Notes: a model not told the origin generated them from the letters alone. A stretch of 64,000 nucleotides of DNA from Gammaproteobacteria bacterium (GCA_029881795.1 JAOULX010000001.1:186001-250000), one strand, 5' to 3'. Shown: positions 1 through 8,115, counted from the stretch's first letter. Numbers and translations: made by a program.

Positions 1-217
1 GCTGTGGCAGCAACTGAATAACCGACTTGAGTTTGCTGACTGCAATATCAGACTGCTGCAGCTCTGCGATCACAATGCCGACGAGTTGCCGTTTACCGAA
101 TGGCACAATCACCCGGCTGCCAGCAATAACAGACTCTTGTGTGTCTTTTGCCGGCAAATAATCAAAGCACTTGTATAAAGGCACCGGGACAGCAATTTTT
201 AGTATTTTGGCAGGCAT
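1..217 (-). CDS. priA: Primosomal protein N' (PriA), N-terminal part
   Basis: This is the first 72 codons of a leftward gene that runs off the left edge of the window. The translation begins MPAKILKIAVPVPLYKCFDY and continues with a GSRVIVPFGKRQLVGIVI-like stretch. That matches the N-terminal 3' DNA-binding domain of PriA (VPLPRTFDY then RVRVPFGKQ in known PriA). PriA is the helicase that reloads the replisome at stalled forks. The ATG is at 215-217 and no helicase motifs are visible because the gene is cut. It points away from the DnaA-box-rich region that follows. Confidence 0.85.
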   Translation of the reverse strand, partial: MPAKILKIAVPVPLYKCFDYLPAKDTQESVIAGSRVIVPFGKRQLVGIVIAELQQSDIAVSKLKSVIQLLPQ

Positions 218-368
218 TATCGGTTTATTAGTAAATTAGTATTTTTGTCGACGTTAACTGGAGTGGTTTGCCTGATTATGCCGTAATTAACTCGAAAAAA
301 ATCATTTATATTGGCAAGATTTTTTAGGTAAAACCGCTAAGTTATTCATGTTATTGAAAAAAACGGTT

Positions 369-403
369 TTATACACAAAACCTGTGGATAACTTTGTGGA
401 CAA
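369..403. promoter_or_regulatory. DnaA box cluster 1
   Basis: TTATACACA (+) at 369-377, then AAACC, then TGTGGATAA (minus-strand TTATCCACA) at 383-391, then a near-consensus box on the minus strand at 395-403. The second box is the perfect high-affinity R1-type sequence. Confidence 0.6.
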
Positions 404-730
404 GTTATAAAAAAGGCCTCAAAAGTCGCAAAAATAGAGGTTTTGTTACAGTTTGGTTAAAAAATAACTCCTGTATTATTTTACTTAAATATCAGTGGCT
501 TATAAGTTTTTTGTAGTATTTTAATCGTTCATATAGGGTGAAAAGACGCTCTGCTGCGGGTTTTTATTAATGTGTTAATAACAATCCATATATTTTTAAA
601 AAAGATGCAGATTAAGGCTTGATATTGTCAAAAAAAAGTGATTATGACAAAGCCGTTACTTGTTGTGTTTTTAAAAACGATAAAAAAAGTTGACTCTGTT
701 GTATTTTGGTGCGTTTTTAACTTTTGTGCT

Positions 731-753
731 TTATGCACAAAAGCTGTGGATAA
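731..753. promoter_or_regulatory. DnaA box cluster 2
   Basis: TTATGCACA (+) at 731-739, then AAAGC, then a perfect TTATCCACA box on the minus strand at 745-753. Arrangement and 5-bp spacer are the same as in cluster 1. A further lone box (minus TTATACACA) lies at 924-932. Confidence 0.6.
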
Positions 754-1031
754 GTGTGTGTGTAAGCTGCTGAAAATGTGTCAGAAGTGCTGTCGTAGCG
801 GTGTTTATGGTTTTTGCTTAAAAAGTAATCTGTCATTTTATCTGTATGTTTTTCAATCACTTATATGGTTTTTATAGGTTTTTTTTTGATCAGTGGCGAA
901 TTCGCCGTGCGCTGTAAGGGCTCTGTGTATAAGTGAATATAGGTGTTAATAATAGTTGATTTTCTAATCTTGCCCTAAAGTGGGCTTTTTATGTGTTTTT
1001 GTGGTGCAAATTGTGGTTGATTTGGTGCTGA

Positions 1032-1502
1032 TTAGCCGCGTGATGGGTCGAGTTGGTCGGCCCTGAGTTTGGAGGCAAAAAACTCATCACCGTCTTCAGG
1101 ATCTATCTCGTTACCGGCTTTATCGATTAACGGCAGATCGGATTCATTCCAGCCGCGCAGCCCGGTTTTTAATGAGTGCAGCTTATTAAAGCCCATTAAT
1201 TGCATGGTGCGGGCAGCCAGCAGGCTGCGGTTACCGGAGCGACAGATCACTAGGATTTCTTTGTCGCGGCCGGCGGCTAAGGCAGGGATGGTTTCGTCAA
1301 AGTCATATTCGCAACAGGTTTCGAGTACGCCGCGGGGCGCGAGGATCGAGTTTTCAACATGCATGCTGTCGTATTCGTGCGGTTCGCGTACATCTACCAG
1401 CAGGAGTTCGGGGTTGGCCTGCTGCATCGCTTCAACATCCCAGGGAAACACTTCGTTGATATGCTGTTTACAGTCTTCAATCAGGTCATTAAATCGTTTC
1501 AT
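1032..1502 (-). CDS. Rhodanese-like sulfurtransferase
   Basis: 156 residues, single rhodanese domain. The substrate-binding region has LLVDVREPHEYDSMHV. The active-site loop is CRSGNRS, with the catalytic cysteine that would carry a persulfide, followed by GLRGWNE typical of the domain end. No signal peptide, so cytoplasmic. It is the last gene of a leftward operon, 24 bp after the response regulator. Rhodaneses donate or accept sulfane sulfur, and several act with dsr systems as sulfur carriers. Its place beside the dsr locus makes a role in cytoplasmic sulfur trafficking or sensing plausible, but this is inference. It is not the known rhd-tusA-dsrE2 arrangement. Confidence 0.85.
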   Translation of the reverse strand: MKRFNDLIEDCKQHINEVFPWDVEAMQQANPELLLVDVREPHEYDSMHVENSILAPRGVLETCCEYDFDETIPALAAGRDKEILVICRSGNRSLLAARTMQLMGFNKLHSLKTGLRGWNESDLPLIDKAGNEIDPEDGDEFFASKLRADQLDPSRG

Positions 1503-1526
1503 TATTATAGTGTCTGTTGTTTTGTG

Positions 1527-2180
1527 TTAAGTGGCTGATTTATTGTAGCGCAGGCCTTTTTCGACAGCGATAACTGCGGCTTCAACCCGTGAGTGAATAT
1601 TAAGTTTGCGCAAGATGGCTTTAACGTGCAGTTTTACCGTGCCATCTGAGATGCCGAGATTGCGGGCGATAACCTTATTGCTCTGGCCTTCTGCCAATAA
1701 ACTGAGTATCTCGGTCTCTCGTGGTGTTAAATCGGCAAAAGCTGAGTTGCTGTCATTTTCTGCCGTTTTGCCCTGAGCCATTCGTGTCAGTACATCGGTC
1801 ATGTTCTGCGCGACCACGTTTTTGCCTTTGACAATGTCGCGTAACGCACCAACCAGTTCATCTGGCTCCATATCTTTCAAAAGGTAGCCCTGAGCGCCGC
1901 GATTAAGCGCTTCGCGCAGATCCTGTTCTTCATTTGATGTGGTTAGTATGGTGACGGGGATATCAATTTTGTGTTCACGGATTCGGCTGAGAATATCGAG
2001 TCCGCTGTTATCGGGCATGCGCAAATCAAGCAGAATGACATCGGGCTTATGCTCCTGGGCCAGACGGATACCTTCGTCACCATCGGCGATTGCCGCGATC
2101 ACTTCGATATTGCGTTGTTCTAGCAGGCCCTGTAGGCCGACCCGGAACAGGGCGTGATCATCTATCATTATTACGCGCAT
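1527..2180 (-). CDS. NarL/FixJ-family response regulator
   Basis: 217 residues. An N-terminal receiver domain has the acidic pair D7/D8, phospho-acceptor D52 (LLDLRMPD) and a conserved lysine in LLKDMEPDEL. A C-terminal LuxR-type helix-turn-helix follows (LTPRETEILSLLAEGQSNK, then SDGTVKLHVKAILRKL). It lies 44 bp after the sensor kinase gene, so the two form a cognate pair. The operon is divergent from dsrA. NarL-type proteins bind short inverted repeats, and such repeats lie in front of dsrA. Control of dsr by this protein is inferred from position. Confidence 0.9.
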   Translation of the reverse strand: MRVIMIDDHALFRVGLQGLLEQRNIEVIAAIADGDEGIRLAQEHKPDVILLDLRMPDNSGLDILSRIREHKIDIPVTILTTSNEEQDLREALNRGAQGYLLKDMEPDELVGALRDIVKGKNVVAQNMTDVLTRMAQGKTAENDSNSAFADLTPRETEILSLLAEGQSNKVIARNLGISDGTVKLHVKAILRKLNIHSRVEAAVIAVEKGLRYNKSAT

Positions 2181-2224
2181 GATTCAAAAGTCCGTTGTTG
2201 TAAGTGCTGGCTCATTGTTTTTAT

Positions 2225-3682
2225 TTAAGCGCTGGCTCCCAGATTAATTTCTGGTTCGTCATTGTAATGAAAATTAACCTCGATGCGAGTGCCTTCTTCC
2301 GGGTCGCTTTCAAGATCCAGTTCGCCGCCAAGATGTTTGGCCCGCTCTTTCATGATGGTGAGGCCGATATGTTCGCCTTTGTGGCCGCTGGACTGAGGCT
2401 GTTCAAAGCCTTTGCCATCGTTTTCAACCAGAATACGAAATTCACCGTGAATATCGGCATGTAGCAATACCCGGACGTTATTAGCAGAGCTGTGTTTGCG
2501 AATATTGGTCAGGCATTCCTGTACTATTCTATATATATGCATTTCCATATTGGCTGGCAGGCGCGCATTGTTCCATTCGTTTTGCAGCAGTATGTGAATA
2601 TCGGTTTCTTTGCGAAAACGTGAAATCAGCTTCTCAATGCTGTTGACTACGCCTTGTTCGGCTATCGGTGTGCGGCAATGTGCGATCAGCTCGCGCAGGT
2701 CGGTATAGGCTTCATCGAGACTATGTTCTACTTGTTCTATGCCGTGTATTGACTGGTATTCACCGCTTTGCTGTAGGGTTTCATCAAGTACACGTACCTG
2801 AAAACGTAGGCTAGCCAGCGTTTGTGCCAGTGAGTCGTGCAGTTCGTTGGCAATCATGGTGCGTTCATGCATCACCAGCACGCGGCGGGCTTTTTGTTCG
2901 AGCTGGGTTTTTTCGATTGCAGTGCCTAGATGGCAGCCTATCAGGGACAGCAGGTTTTGTGTGTCCTGACTGATAAAATGGTCGGACGAATTAACAAAAA
3001 GGTTATAAACGCCCACCACTTTATCCTGAAAACGCAGCGGTACGGCAATGTGGCCTGCATTGCTATTGGCCAGCAGGTTGTGGCCTATGGTTTTTTGGCA
3101 AGGTGCGGTGCTATTGATGATGCGGATTTGGCCACCTGAAATAACACTGCCGCAGATACTGCAGTCAGCGGGCATATTGCGTTCATGTTCGACCGCCTCG
3201 GGTGATAATCCGATACTGGCGATGAGGTCCATTGAGCCGTCATCATTCAATAAGCGAACGGCTGCGGCGTCTGCGTTAACGATGTCCTTTAATATGTGTA
3301 CAAAGCGGCTGAGCAGGTCTTTAACGTTAGTGGCGGCATTGATGTTGGTAGCCACATCATAAAGAATCTCCAGAGATCGGGTTTGTTGTTGCAGTTCGCT
3401 GGTATCAATCGATTCGATGCCGGGAGCGGGGTGGGTTTTGTAATCCATATTTAGGTAGGGGTCGGCTTTATGGAATTTAATCAGCCACAATAAGCGGGCA
3501 CCAATGCTAAAAGCCCCTAGCCAGGCCAGTCCGTAAATGTAATAGGCCGGCTGCGGAACGCTGTCAGCCGTATTAATCCAGGCCGTGCACAGTAGCAAAA
3601 TAATCAGGCTAATCAACAGACTCAATAGTAAATCCTGACAGTTTTTGTTGCTGGTGTGTTTTGAAGACGTGGTGTCTGACAT
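2225..3682 (-). CDS. NarX/NreB-type sensor histidine kinase with GAF domain
   Basis: 485 residues from the ATG at 3682, which has an AGG six bases upstream. An in-frame start at 3736 would add 18 residues. Two membrane helices come first (LLLSLLISLIILLLC and YIYGLAWLGAFSIGARLLW), with little periplasmic sequence. A GAF domain follows, with cysteines at 174, 177 and 195 (C-x2-C-x17-C). Next is a HisKA_3 domain with phospho-acceptor H282 in NELHDSLAQTLASLRFQV, then a HATPase_c domain (VENDGKGF, then GLTIMKERAKHLGG). The layout fits a cytoplasmic redox or small-ligand sensor of the NarX class. The cysteines could hold a metal centre or sense oxidised sulfur, but that is speculation. It leads the operon kinase-regulator-rhodanese. 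Confidence 0.88.
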   Translation of the reverse strand: MSDTTSSKHTSNKNCQDLLLSLLISLIILLLCTAWINTADSVPQPAYYIYGLAWLGAFSIGARLLWLIKFHKADPYLNMDYKTHPAPGIESIDTSELQQQTRSLEILYDVATNINAATNVKDLLSRFVHILKDIVNADAAAVRLLNDDGSMDLIASIGLSPEAVEHERNMPADCSICGSVISGGQIRIINSTAPCQKTIGHNLLANSNAGHIAVPLRFQDKVVGVYNLFVNSSDHFISQDTQNLLSLIGCHLGTAIEKTQLEQKARRVLVMHERTMIANELHDSLAQTLASLRFQVRVLDETLQQSGEYQSIHGIEQVEHSLDEAYTDLRELIAHCRTPIAEQGVVNSIEKLISRFRKETDIHILLQNEWNNARLPANMEMHIYRIVQECLTNIRKHSSANNVRVLLHADIHGEFRILVENDGKGFEQPQSSGHKGEHIGLTIMKERAKHLGGELDLESDPEEGTRIEVNFHYNDEPEINLGASA

Positions 3683-3824
3683 TGGCGACCTGATTGTTGT
3701 AAGGCATATTAGAGTGAAATATACCAGAATTAACAAACGCTTATGTAAAAAGCTGTGTTTATGCTCGGTTAGAAAAGCGCTTTAATGCAGGCATTATATT
3801 TTTTTTGTCAGTTAAAGCTGTTAT

Positions 3825-3830
3825 ATTATA
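3825..3830 (-). promoter_or_regulatory. Possible -10 of the kinase/regulator operon
   Basis: A perfect TATAAT read leftward, with no good -35 at 17 bp. A second leftward TATAAT lies at 3793-3798. Either could serve the kinase gene. Confidence 0.35.
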
Positions 3831-3963
3831 CGCCCCCCTGGGACAGAGCAGTTCTTGTTATCTTTTGTTTTTTCTAAGTTATTGATTTTATTATAGTAGT
3901 GTCAATAGCTTAGGAATAATGAAAATAATATGACTGAGAAAGATTGAATGGATTCGGTGACAA

Positions 3964-3981
3964 CTATCCCATATGGGATAG
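3964..3981. promoter_or_regulatory. Perfect 18-bp palindrome, distal operator of dsrA
   Basis: CTATCCCATATGGGATAG is a perfect palindrome centred at 3972.5. It is 34 bp (about three helical turns) upstream of the proximal repeat and about -76 relative to the predicted dsr start. The core TCCC-N4-GGGA recurs at 40520-40531, and a CCCC-N4-GGGATA variant occurs at 19204-19217. It lies between two divergent operons, so it could serve either. Confidence 0.6.
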
Positions 3982-3994
3982 GGTGGGTATATGT

Positions 3995-4018
3995 GAACAC
4001 CCCATAGGTAGGGTGTTC
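3995..4018. promoter_or_regulatory. Inverted repeat, proximal operator of dsrA
   Basis: Arms GAACACCC and GGGTGTTC are separated by 8 bp and centred at 4006.5. The inner CCCCATAGGTAGGGT differs by one base from CCCCATAGGGAGGGT at 40521-40535. The centre is 30.5 bp before the first base of the predicted -10 (about -42), the usual place for a class II activator. Confidence 0.6.
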
Positions 4019-4036
4019 GGGTTGATGAGTCAGACC

Positions 4037-4042
4037 TAAAAT
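4037..4042 (+). promoter_or_regulatory. Predicted dsr promoter -10
   Basis: TAAAAT with no recognisable -35 at 16-18 bp, where the proximal inverted repeat lies instead. This fits an activator-dependent promoter. The leader before dsrA would be about 120 nt. It ends in a short hairpin at 4122-4143 (arms ACAGTCGGT and ACCG-t-ACTGT around a 3-nt loop) and a strong AAGGAG ribosome site at 4157-4162. Confidence 0.5.
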
Positions 4043-4169
4043 ACCCGCACTCAAAGATTTGGCGGCGCGTCATACGATCTTTTGGTTTTGTGAATGCGTC
4101 AAATTTAAGAATTTTTATTAAACAGTCGGTGTAACCGTACTGTCGATCAAATATTAAGGAGATCGCCCC

Positions 4170-5426
4170 ATGGCTACTAAGCACCATGTAACCCCGATGC
4201 TCGACGAATTAGAAAACGGCCCATGGCCTTCTTTTATTTCGGGCTTCAAACGTCTGCGTGATGATCACCCGGATGCTCGTATTAACGGTTTGGCTAACGG
4301 CCTGCTGGGTCAGTTAGAGCATTCTTACGAAACTCGTAAAGGTTACTGGAAAGGCGGTACTGTATCTGTTTTCGGTTACGGTGGCGGTATCATTCCACGT
4401 TTCTCAGAAGTTGGTAATGCGTTTGTGGAGTCGAAAGAATTCCATACTGTACGTGTTCAGCCGCCTGCATCTAACTTTTACTCAACTGATATGTTGCGTC
4501 AGTTAGGTGATTCTTGGGAGAAGCACGGTTCTGGTCTGGTTACTTTCCACGGACAGACAGGTAACATTATGTTCATCGGTACTGATACTTCACGTATCCA
4601 GCACTTCTTTGATGAAATCAATGAGTACGGTTTTGATTTAGGTGGTGCGGGTCCATGCGTACGTACTGCAATGTCTTGTATCGGTTCTGCGCGTTGTGAA
4701 ATGTCTTGCTTCAATGAGCAAGCTGCACACCGTCACCTGGTAAACAACTTCACTGATGATGTTCACCGTCCTGCATTACCTTACAAATTCAAATTCAAAT
4801 TCTCCGGTTGCCCTAACGACTGTCAGAATGCTATCGAGCGTGCGGATTTCGCAGTGATCGGTACATGGCGTGATGATATGCGTGTTGACCAGGCAGAATT
4901 TAAAGCAGCAATCGAGAAGAAAGGTCGTCAATATATTATTGATAACGTAATTACTCGTTGCCCTACTAATGCACTGGCTTTAAACGACGATGATACCATC
5001 GCTGTTGATAACCGTAACTGCGTTCGTTGTATGCATTGCTTGAACGTTCTTCCTAAAGCTTTAGGTGTTGGTGAAGATCGTGGTGTTACTATCCTGGTTG
5101 GTGGTAAGCGTACACTGAAAATTGGTGACCTGATGGGTACAGTTGTTGTTCCTTTCATGAAGCTGCGTACTGAAGAAGATTTCGAGCAGATCGTTGAGAT
5201 GGCAGAAGAAATCGTTGATTTCTGGGCTGAGAATGGTCTTGAACACGAACGTACTGGTGAAATGATCGAGCGTATCGGTCTGGTTAACTTCCTCGAAGGC
5301 ATCGGTATTGATGTTGATCCGAATATGGTTAGCAACCCACGTCAAAGTTCATACATTCGTATGGATGGTTGGGATGAGGCTGCTGTTGAGTGGTTCGAGA
5401 AGAAAGCTGAAAAAGCAGCTGGTTAA
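4170..5426 (+). CDS. dsrA: Reverse-type dissimilatory sulfite reductase subunit alpha (DsrA)
   Basis: 418 residues, the usual length. With DsrB it forms the alpha2-beta2 siroheme enzyme that oxidises DsrC-bound sulfur to sulfite in the cytoplasm. Siroheme/[4Fe-4S] ligands are visible as C170-x5-C176 and C214-x3-C218 (SGCPNDCQN). An inserted ferredoxin domain follows, with C264 and the trio C284, C287, C290. AAGGAG lies 7 bases before the ATG. It is the first gene of the long dsr operon. Codons are strongly biased to CGT, GGT and GTT, typical of a highly expressed gene. The whole-operon context (dsrEFH, dsrL) identifies the oxidative rather than the sulfate-reducing type. Confidence 0.98.
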   Translation: MATKHHVTPMLDELENGPWPSFISGFKRLRDDHPDARINGLANGLLGQLEHSYETRKGYWKGGTVSVFGYGGGIIPRFSEVGNAFVESKEFHTVRVQPPASNFYSTDMLRQLGDSWEKHGSGLVTFHGQTGNIMFIGTDTSRIQHFFDEINEYGFDLGGAGPCVRTAMSCIGSARCEMSCFNEQAAHRHLVNNFTDDVHRPALPYKFKFKFSGCPNDCQNAIERADFAVIGTWRDDMRVDQAEFKAAIEKKGRQYIIDNVITRCPTNALALNDDDTIAVDNRNCVRCMHCLNVLPKALGVGEDRGVTILVGGKRTLKIGDLMGTVVVPFMKLRTEEDFEQIVEMAEEIVDFWAENGLEHERTGEMIERIGLVNFLEGIGIDVDPNMVSNPRQSSYIRMDGWDEAAVEWFEKKAEKAAG

Positions 5427-5449
5427 TTAATTTATTTATTTTTGTATCT

Positions 5450-5475
5450 AAGGTGGCCGCACTGGCGGCTGCCTT
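5450..5475 (+). other. Intercistronic hairpin dsrA-dsrB
   Basis: AAGGTGGCCGC, a 4-nt loop ACTG, then GCGGCTGCCTT: an 11-bp stem with two imperfect pairs and no T-run. It looks like an mRNA-stabilising or processing element rather than a terminator. Confidence 0.5.
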
Positions 5476-5499
5476 ATTCATAAATTTGAGGAAGATACG

Positions 5500-6576
5500 A
5501 TGGCTTTAGAAGATATGAGACCACCTATTGAGACCGGTTGTCCTGACGGTTTTCAATACATGCATCCGATGATGCGCAGAAACTTTGGTCTGTGGGCTTA
5601 TCACGAAGATCCACAGCCGGGCGTTTTGTTACACGTTGCTAAGAGCGGTGAAAAAGTTTGGACTGTTCGCGCGGGTACTCAGCGTATTCTTGATATTTTC
5701 ACACTGCGCAAATTGTGTGATATCGGTGATCAGCAAGCTGACGGTTATGTTCACTTTACTATCCGTTCAAACATCGAATACTTTGTAACTGAAGAAGCTA
5801 AAGTACAGCCGCTGGTTGATGCTTTAAATGAAGCGGGCTTCATTGTTGGTGGTACGCGTAACTCAGTTGCGATGATGTCACACACTCAGGGTTGGTTGCA
5901 CTGCGATATCCCTGGTACTGATGCATCTGGTGTTGTTAAGGCGATGATGGATGAGCTGATTACTGAGTTTAAAGAGTGGAACATGCCTAACCGTGTTCAC
6001 TTAACGACTTCATGTTGTCAGATTAACTGTGGTGGTCAGGGTGACATCGCAATTAACGTACAGCACACTAAGCCACCTAAGATCAATCATGATCTGGTTG
6101 CTAACGTATGTGAGCGTCCATCAGTTGTTGCGCGTTGCCCGGTTGCTGCGATTCGTCCTGCACTGGTTAACGGTAAGCCATCTCTGGAAGTTGATGAGAA
6201 GAAATGTATCTGTTGTGGTGCTTGTTTCCCTCCTTGTCCTCCAATGATGATTAATGATGCTGAGCACTCTAAGCTGGCAGTCTGGGTTGGTGGTAATCAC
6301 TCAAATGCGCGTGGTAAACCGACTTTCCAGAAACTGGTTGCTGCTGGTATTCCAAATAATCCTCCACGCTGGCCTGAAGCGACTGCGGTTGTTAAGAATA
6401 TTCTTAATGCCTATAAAGCTGATGCTCGTGACTGGGAACGTGTTGGTGAGTGGGTTGAGCGTATTGGCTGGCCACGTTTCTTTGAAATCACTAACCTGCC
6501 TTTCACTAAGTACCATGTGGATACTTGGAAAGGTGCACGTAACAGCTTAAACGCTTCTACGCATATCCGTTTCTAA
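5500..6576 (+). CDS. dsrB: Reverse-type dissimilatory sulfite reductase subunit beta (DsrB)
   Basis: 358 residues, normal length. It is the catalytic partner of DsrA and carries the functional siroheme in this family. Cysteines in LTTSCCQINCGGQGD (C172, C173, C177) match the siroheme-cluster region. A ferredoxin motif follows (C236, C239, C242, C246 within KKCICCGACFPPCPP). It starts 73 bp after dsrA with GAGGAAG before the ATG. Codon bias is the same as in dsrA. The dsrE gene follows after 15 bp. Confidence 0.98.
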   Translation: MALEDMRPPIETGCPDGFQYMHPMMRRNFGLWAYHEDPQPGVLLHVAKSGEKVWTVRAGTQRILDIFTLRKLCDIGDQQADGYVHFTIRSNIEYFVTEEAKVQPLVDALNEAGFIVGGTRNSVAMMSHTQGWLHCDIPGTDASGVVKAMMDELITEFKEWNMPNRVHLTTSCCQINCGGQGDIAINVQHTKPPKINHDLVANVCERPSVVARCPVAAIRPALVNGKPSLEVDEKKCICCGACFPPCPPMMINDAEHSKLAVWVGGNHSNARGKPTFQKLVAAGIPNNPPRWPEATAVVKNILNAYKADARDWERVGEWVERIGWPRFFEITNLPFTKYHVDTWKGARNSLNASTHIRF

Positions 6577-6591
6577 GATAGGTTTTTAGAT

Positions 6592-6984
6592 ATGAAATTT
6601 GGTATACAGGTAAATGAAGGTCCTTATACCCATGAGGCTTCTGTAACAGCGATTAACTTTGTTAAGTCGGCTGTTGCAAAAGGCCATGAGGTGTTTCGAG
6701 TGTTCTTCTATCATGATGGTGTTAATAACGGTACTCGTTATGCAACGCCACCGCAGGATGATATTAATATCCAGCAGACATGGTCTAATCTGGCGAAAGA
6801 GCACAACATAGATTTAGTTATCTGTGTTGCAGCTGCTCAGCGTCGTGGCCTGGCTGATGATGGTGAACAAGAACGTAATAAACTTGATGGTAATAACATC
6901 ATGGACGGTTTCCGTATTTCTGGCTTGGGTCAGTTAATCGAAGCTGGCATTGAATGTGACCGTCTGGTAGTTTTCGGCGACTAA
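6592..6984 (+). CDS. dsrE: Sulfurtransferase subunit DsrE
   Basis: 130 residues. DsrE is the active subunit of the DsrE2F2H2 hexamer, which carries sulfur on one cysteine and passes it to DsrC. The conserved cysteine is C78 (IDLVICVAAAQRRG), the same position as in A. vinosum DsrE, and marks this as the oxidiser-type protein and not TusD of tRNA thiolation. It starts 15 bp after dsrB and is cytoplasmic. Confidence 0.96.
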   Translation: MKFGIQVNEGPYTHEASVTAINFVKSAVAKGHEVFRVFFYHDGVNNGTRYATPPQDDINIQQTWSNLAKEHNIDLVICVAAAQRRGLADDGEQERNKLDGNNIMDGFRISGLGQLIEAGIECDRLVVFGD

Positions 6985-6999
6985 AAAAGGGTCTTTGTA

Positions 7000-7407
7000 A
7001 TGTCTAACGTAAAGAAATTTATGTATATCAACAACAAGGCTCCTTACGGCACGATTTACGCGTGGGAGTCTCTGGAAGTTGTTTTGATTGGTGCTGCTTT
7101 TGATCAGGATGTTAGTCTGATGTTCACTGGTGACGGTGTTTATCAGTTAATGAAAGGTCAGGATACTAAAGAAGTTGGCATCAAAAACTTTTCACCAACT
7201 TATGCGGCTTTGGGTGACTACGATATCAACAAGATCTATGTTGAAAAAGAGTCTCTGGATGCACGTGGTTTGACAGTTGATGATCTGATGCACCTGGTTT
7301 GGGAAGATGAAGACGAAGATTGGGCTGAAAAAGACTCAATCAGAGTTGTGACTTCTGCTGAACTGGCTGAAATCCTTGATCAACAAGACGTAGTATTGAG
7401 CTTCTAG
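7000..7407 (+). CDS. dsrF: DsrF subunit of DsrEFH sulfurtransferase
   Basis: 135 residues, DsrE/DsrF-like fold (N-terminal MYINNKAPYGTIYAWESLE, central GDGVYQLMKGQDT). It contains no cysteine, which fits DsrF as a structural subunit of the hexamer; the sulfur-binding cysteines are in DsrE and DsrH. It is 15 bp after dsrE and 10 bp before dsrH, and so co-translated with both. Confidence 0.95.
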   Translation: MSNVKKFMYINNKAPYGTIYAWESLEVVLIGAAFDQDVSLMFTGDGVYQLMKGQDTKEVGIKNFSPTYAALGDYDINKIYVEKESLDARGLTVDDLMHLVWEDEDEDWAEKDSIRVVTSAELAEILDQQDVVLSF

Positions 7408-7417
7408 GAGATTTGAG

Positions 7418-7726
7418 ATGTCTATTTTACACACAGTAAATAAATCGCCTTTAGATCGTACTACTCTGAAGAGTTGTCTGAACCTTGCAGTTAAAGGTGC
7501 TTCAGTTCTTCTGATCGAAGACGGTGTTTATGGTGCAGTATCTGGTGCTGAAAGCACACAGATGGTTCAAGATGCAATGGGCGATGTAGCAGTTTATGTG
7601 CTTGGTCCAGACTTAAAGGCACGTGGTGTTGATGAGTCGCGCTTAATTGACGGCGTTAAAGTTGTTGATTATGACGGTTTTGTTGATCTGACAACAGACA
7701 ATGACACTGTAAGTGCTTGGGTATAA
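7418..7726 (+). CDS. dsrH: DsrH subunit of DsrEFH sulfurtransferase
   Basis: 102 residues, small DsrH/TusB-like protein. The conserved C20 (LKSCLNLAVKGASVLLIEDG) matches the redox-active cysteine reported for A. vinosum DsrH. Together with E and F it forms the ring that hands sulfur to DsrC. The ribosome site is AGGAG just after the dsrF stop. Confidence 0.95.
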   Translation: MSILHTVNKSPLDRTTLKSCLNLAVKGASVLLIEDGVYGAVSGAESTQMVQDAMGDVAVYVLGPDLKARGVDESRLIDGVKVVDYDGFVDLTTDNDTVSAWV

Positions 7727-7769
7727 TTTTTTTAGTATTTAAATTAGCGTTACCGTAGAGGAAATAATC

Positions 7770-8105
7770 ATGGCTGCTATTGAATTAGATGGTAAAAGTT
7801 ACGAAGTTGACGAAGAAGGTTATCTGTTAGATCTGAACCAGTGGGTTCCTGGTCTGGCTGATATCATGGCTAAAGACGAAGATGCTGTTCTGACTGACGC
7901 GCACTGGGAAGTTATTAACTTCTTACGTGAGTACTATGAAGAGTATCAGATTGCTCCTGCAGTACGTGTACTGACTAAAGCGATCGGTAAAAAATTAGGT
8001 AAAGACAAAGGCAACAGCAAGTACCTGTACGAGTTGTTCCCTTACGGTCCTGGTAAGCAAGCATGTAAATATGCGGGTCTGCCAAAGCCAACTGGTTGCG
8101 TATAA
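7770..8105 (+). CDS. dsrC: DsrC, sulfur-carrier substrate protein of DsrAB
   Basis: 111 residues. DsrC carries substrate sulfur as a persulfide or trisulfide between DsrEFH, DsrAB and DsrK. The C-terminal arm has both essential cysteines: C99 (GKQACKYAG) and penultimate C110 (PTGCV), 11 residues apart as in true DsrC. The KYLYELFPYGPGKQ signature is present. GAGGAAAT precedes the ATG. A strong hairpin terminator follows, so dsrC and upstream genes may be made in excess over dsrM onward. Compare the cysteine-less paralogue at 18722. Confidence 0.98.
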   Translation: MAAIELDGKSYEVDEEGYLLDLNQWVPGLADIMAKDEDAVLTDAHWEVINFLREYYEEYQIAPAVRVLTKAIGKKLGKDKGNSKYLYELFPYGPGKQACKYAGLPKPTGCV

Positions 8106-8115
8106 TCAGTTAGGT

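Larger units (their letters stand above)
218..1031. other. AT-rich non-coding region, candidate oriC
   Basis: About 800 bp without a convincing gene, strongly AT-rich, with many A and T runs. It holds five exact TTATNCACA boxes: 369-377 (+), 383-391 (-), 731-739 (+), 745-753 (-) and 924-932 (-). One near match, TTGTCCACA on the minus strand, is at 395-403. Two of the box pairs have the same design: inverted boxes 5 bp apart, spaced AAACC and AAAGC, about 362 bp from each other. The AT-rich stretch between them, roughly 420-620, could be the unwinding element. Exact boxes at this density are not expected by chance. The function as origin is inferred. Confidence 0.55.

Noticed and set aside
607-640. 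TTGAT...GTCAA near 619 as an FNR box
   Set aside because: The half-sites are one base too close together, and no gene follows.
638-877. 79-codon ORF in the AT-rich region
   Set aside because: Overlaps two DnaA boxes, has low-complexity Phe/Lys/Val/Cys content and no good ribosome site; more likely non-coding.
972-990. GCCC/GGGC hairpin with T-run as terminator
   Set aside because: Only a 4-bp stem, and no rightward gene lies upstream of it.
3891-4187. 98-codon leftward ORF over the dsr promoter
   Set aside because: Covers the operator repeats, the -10 and the dsrA ribosome site; the product shows no recognisable feature.
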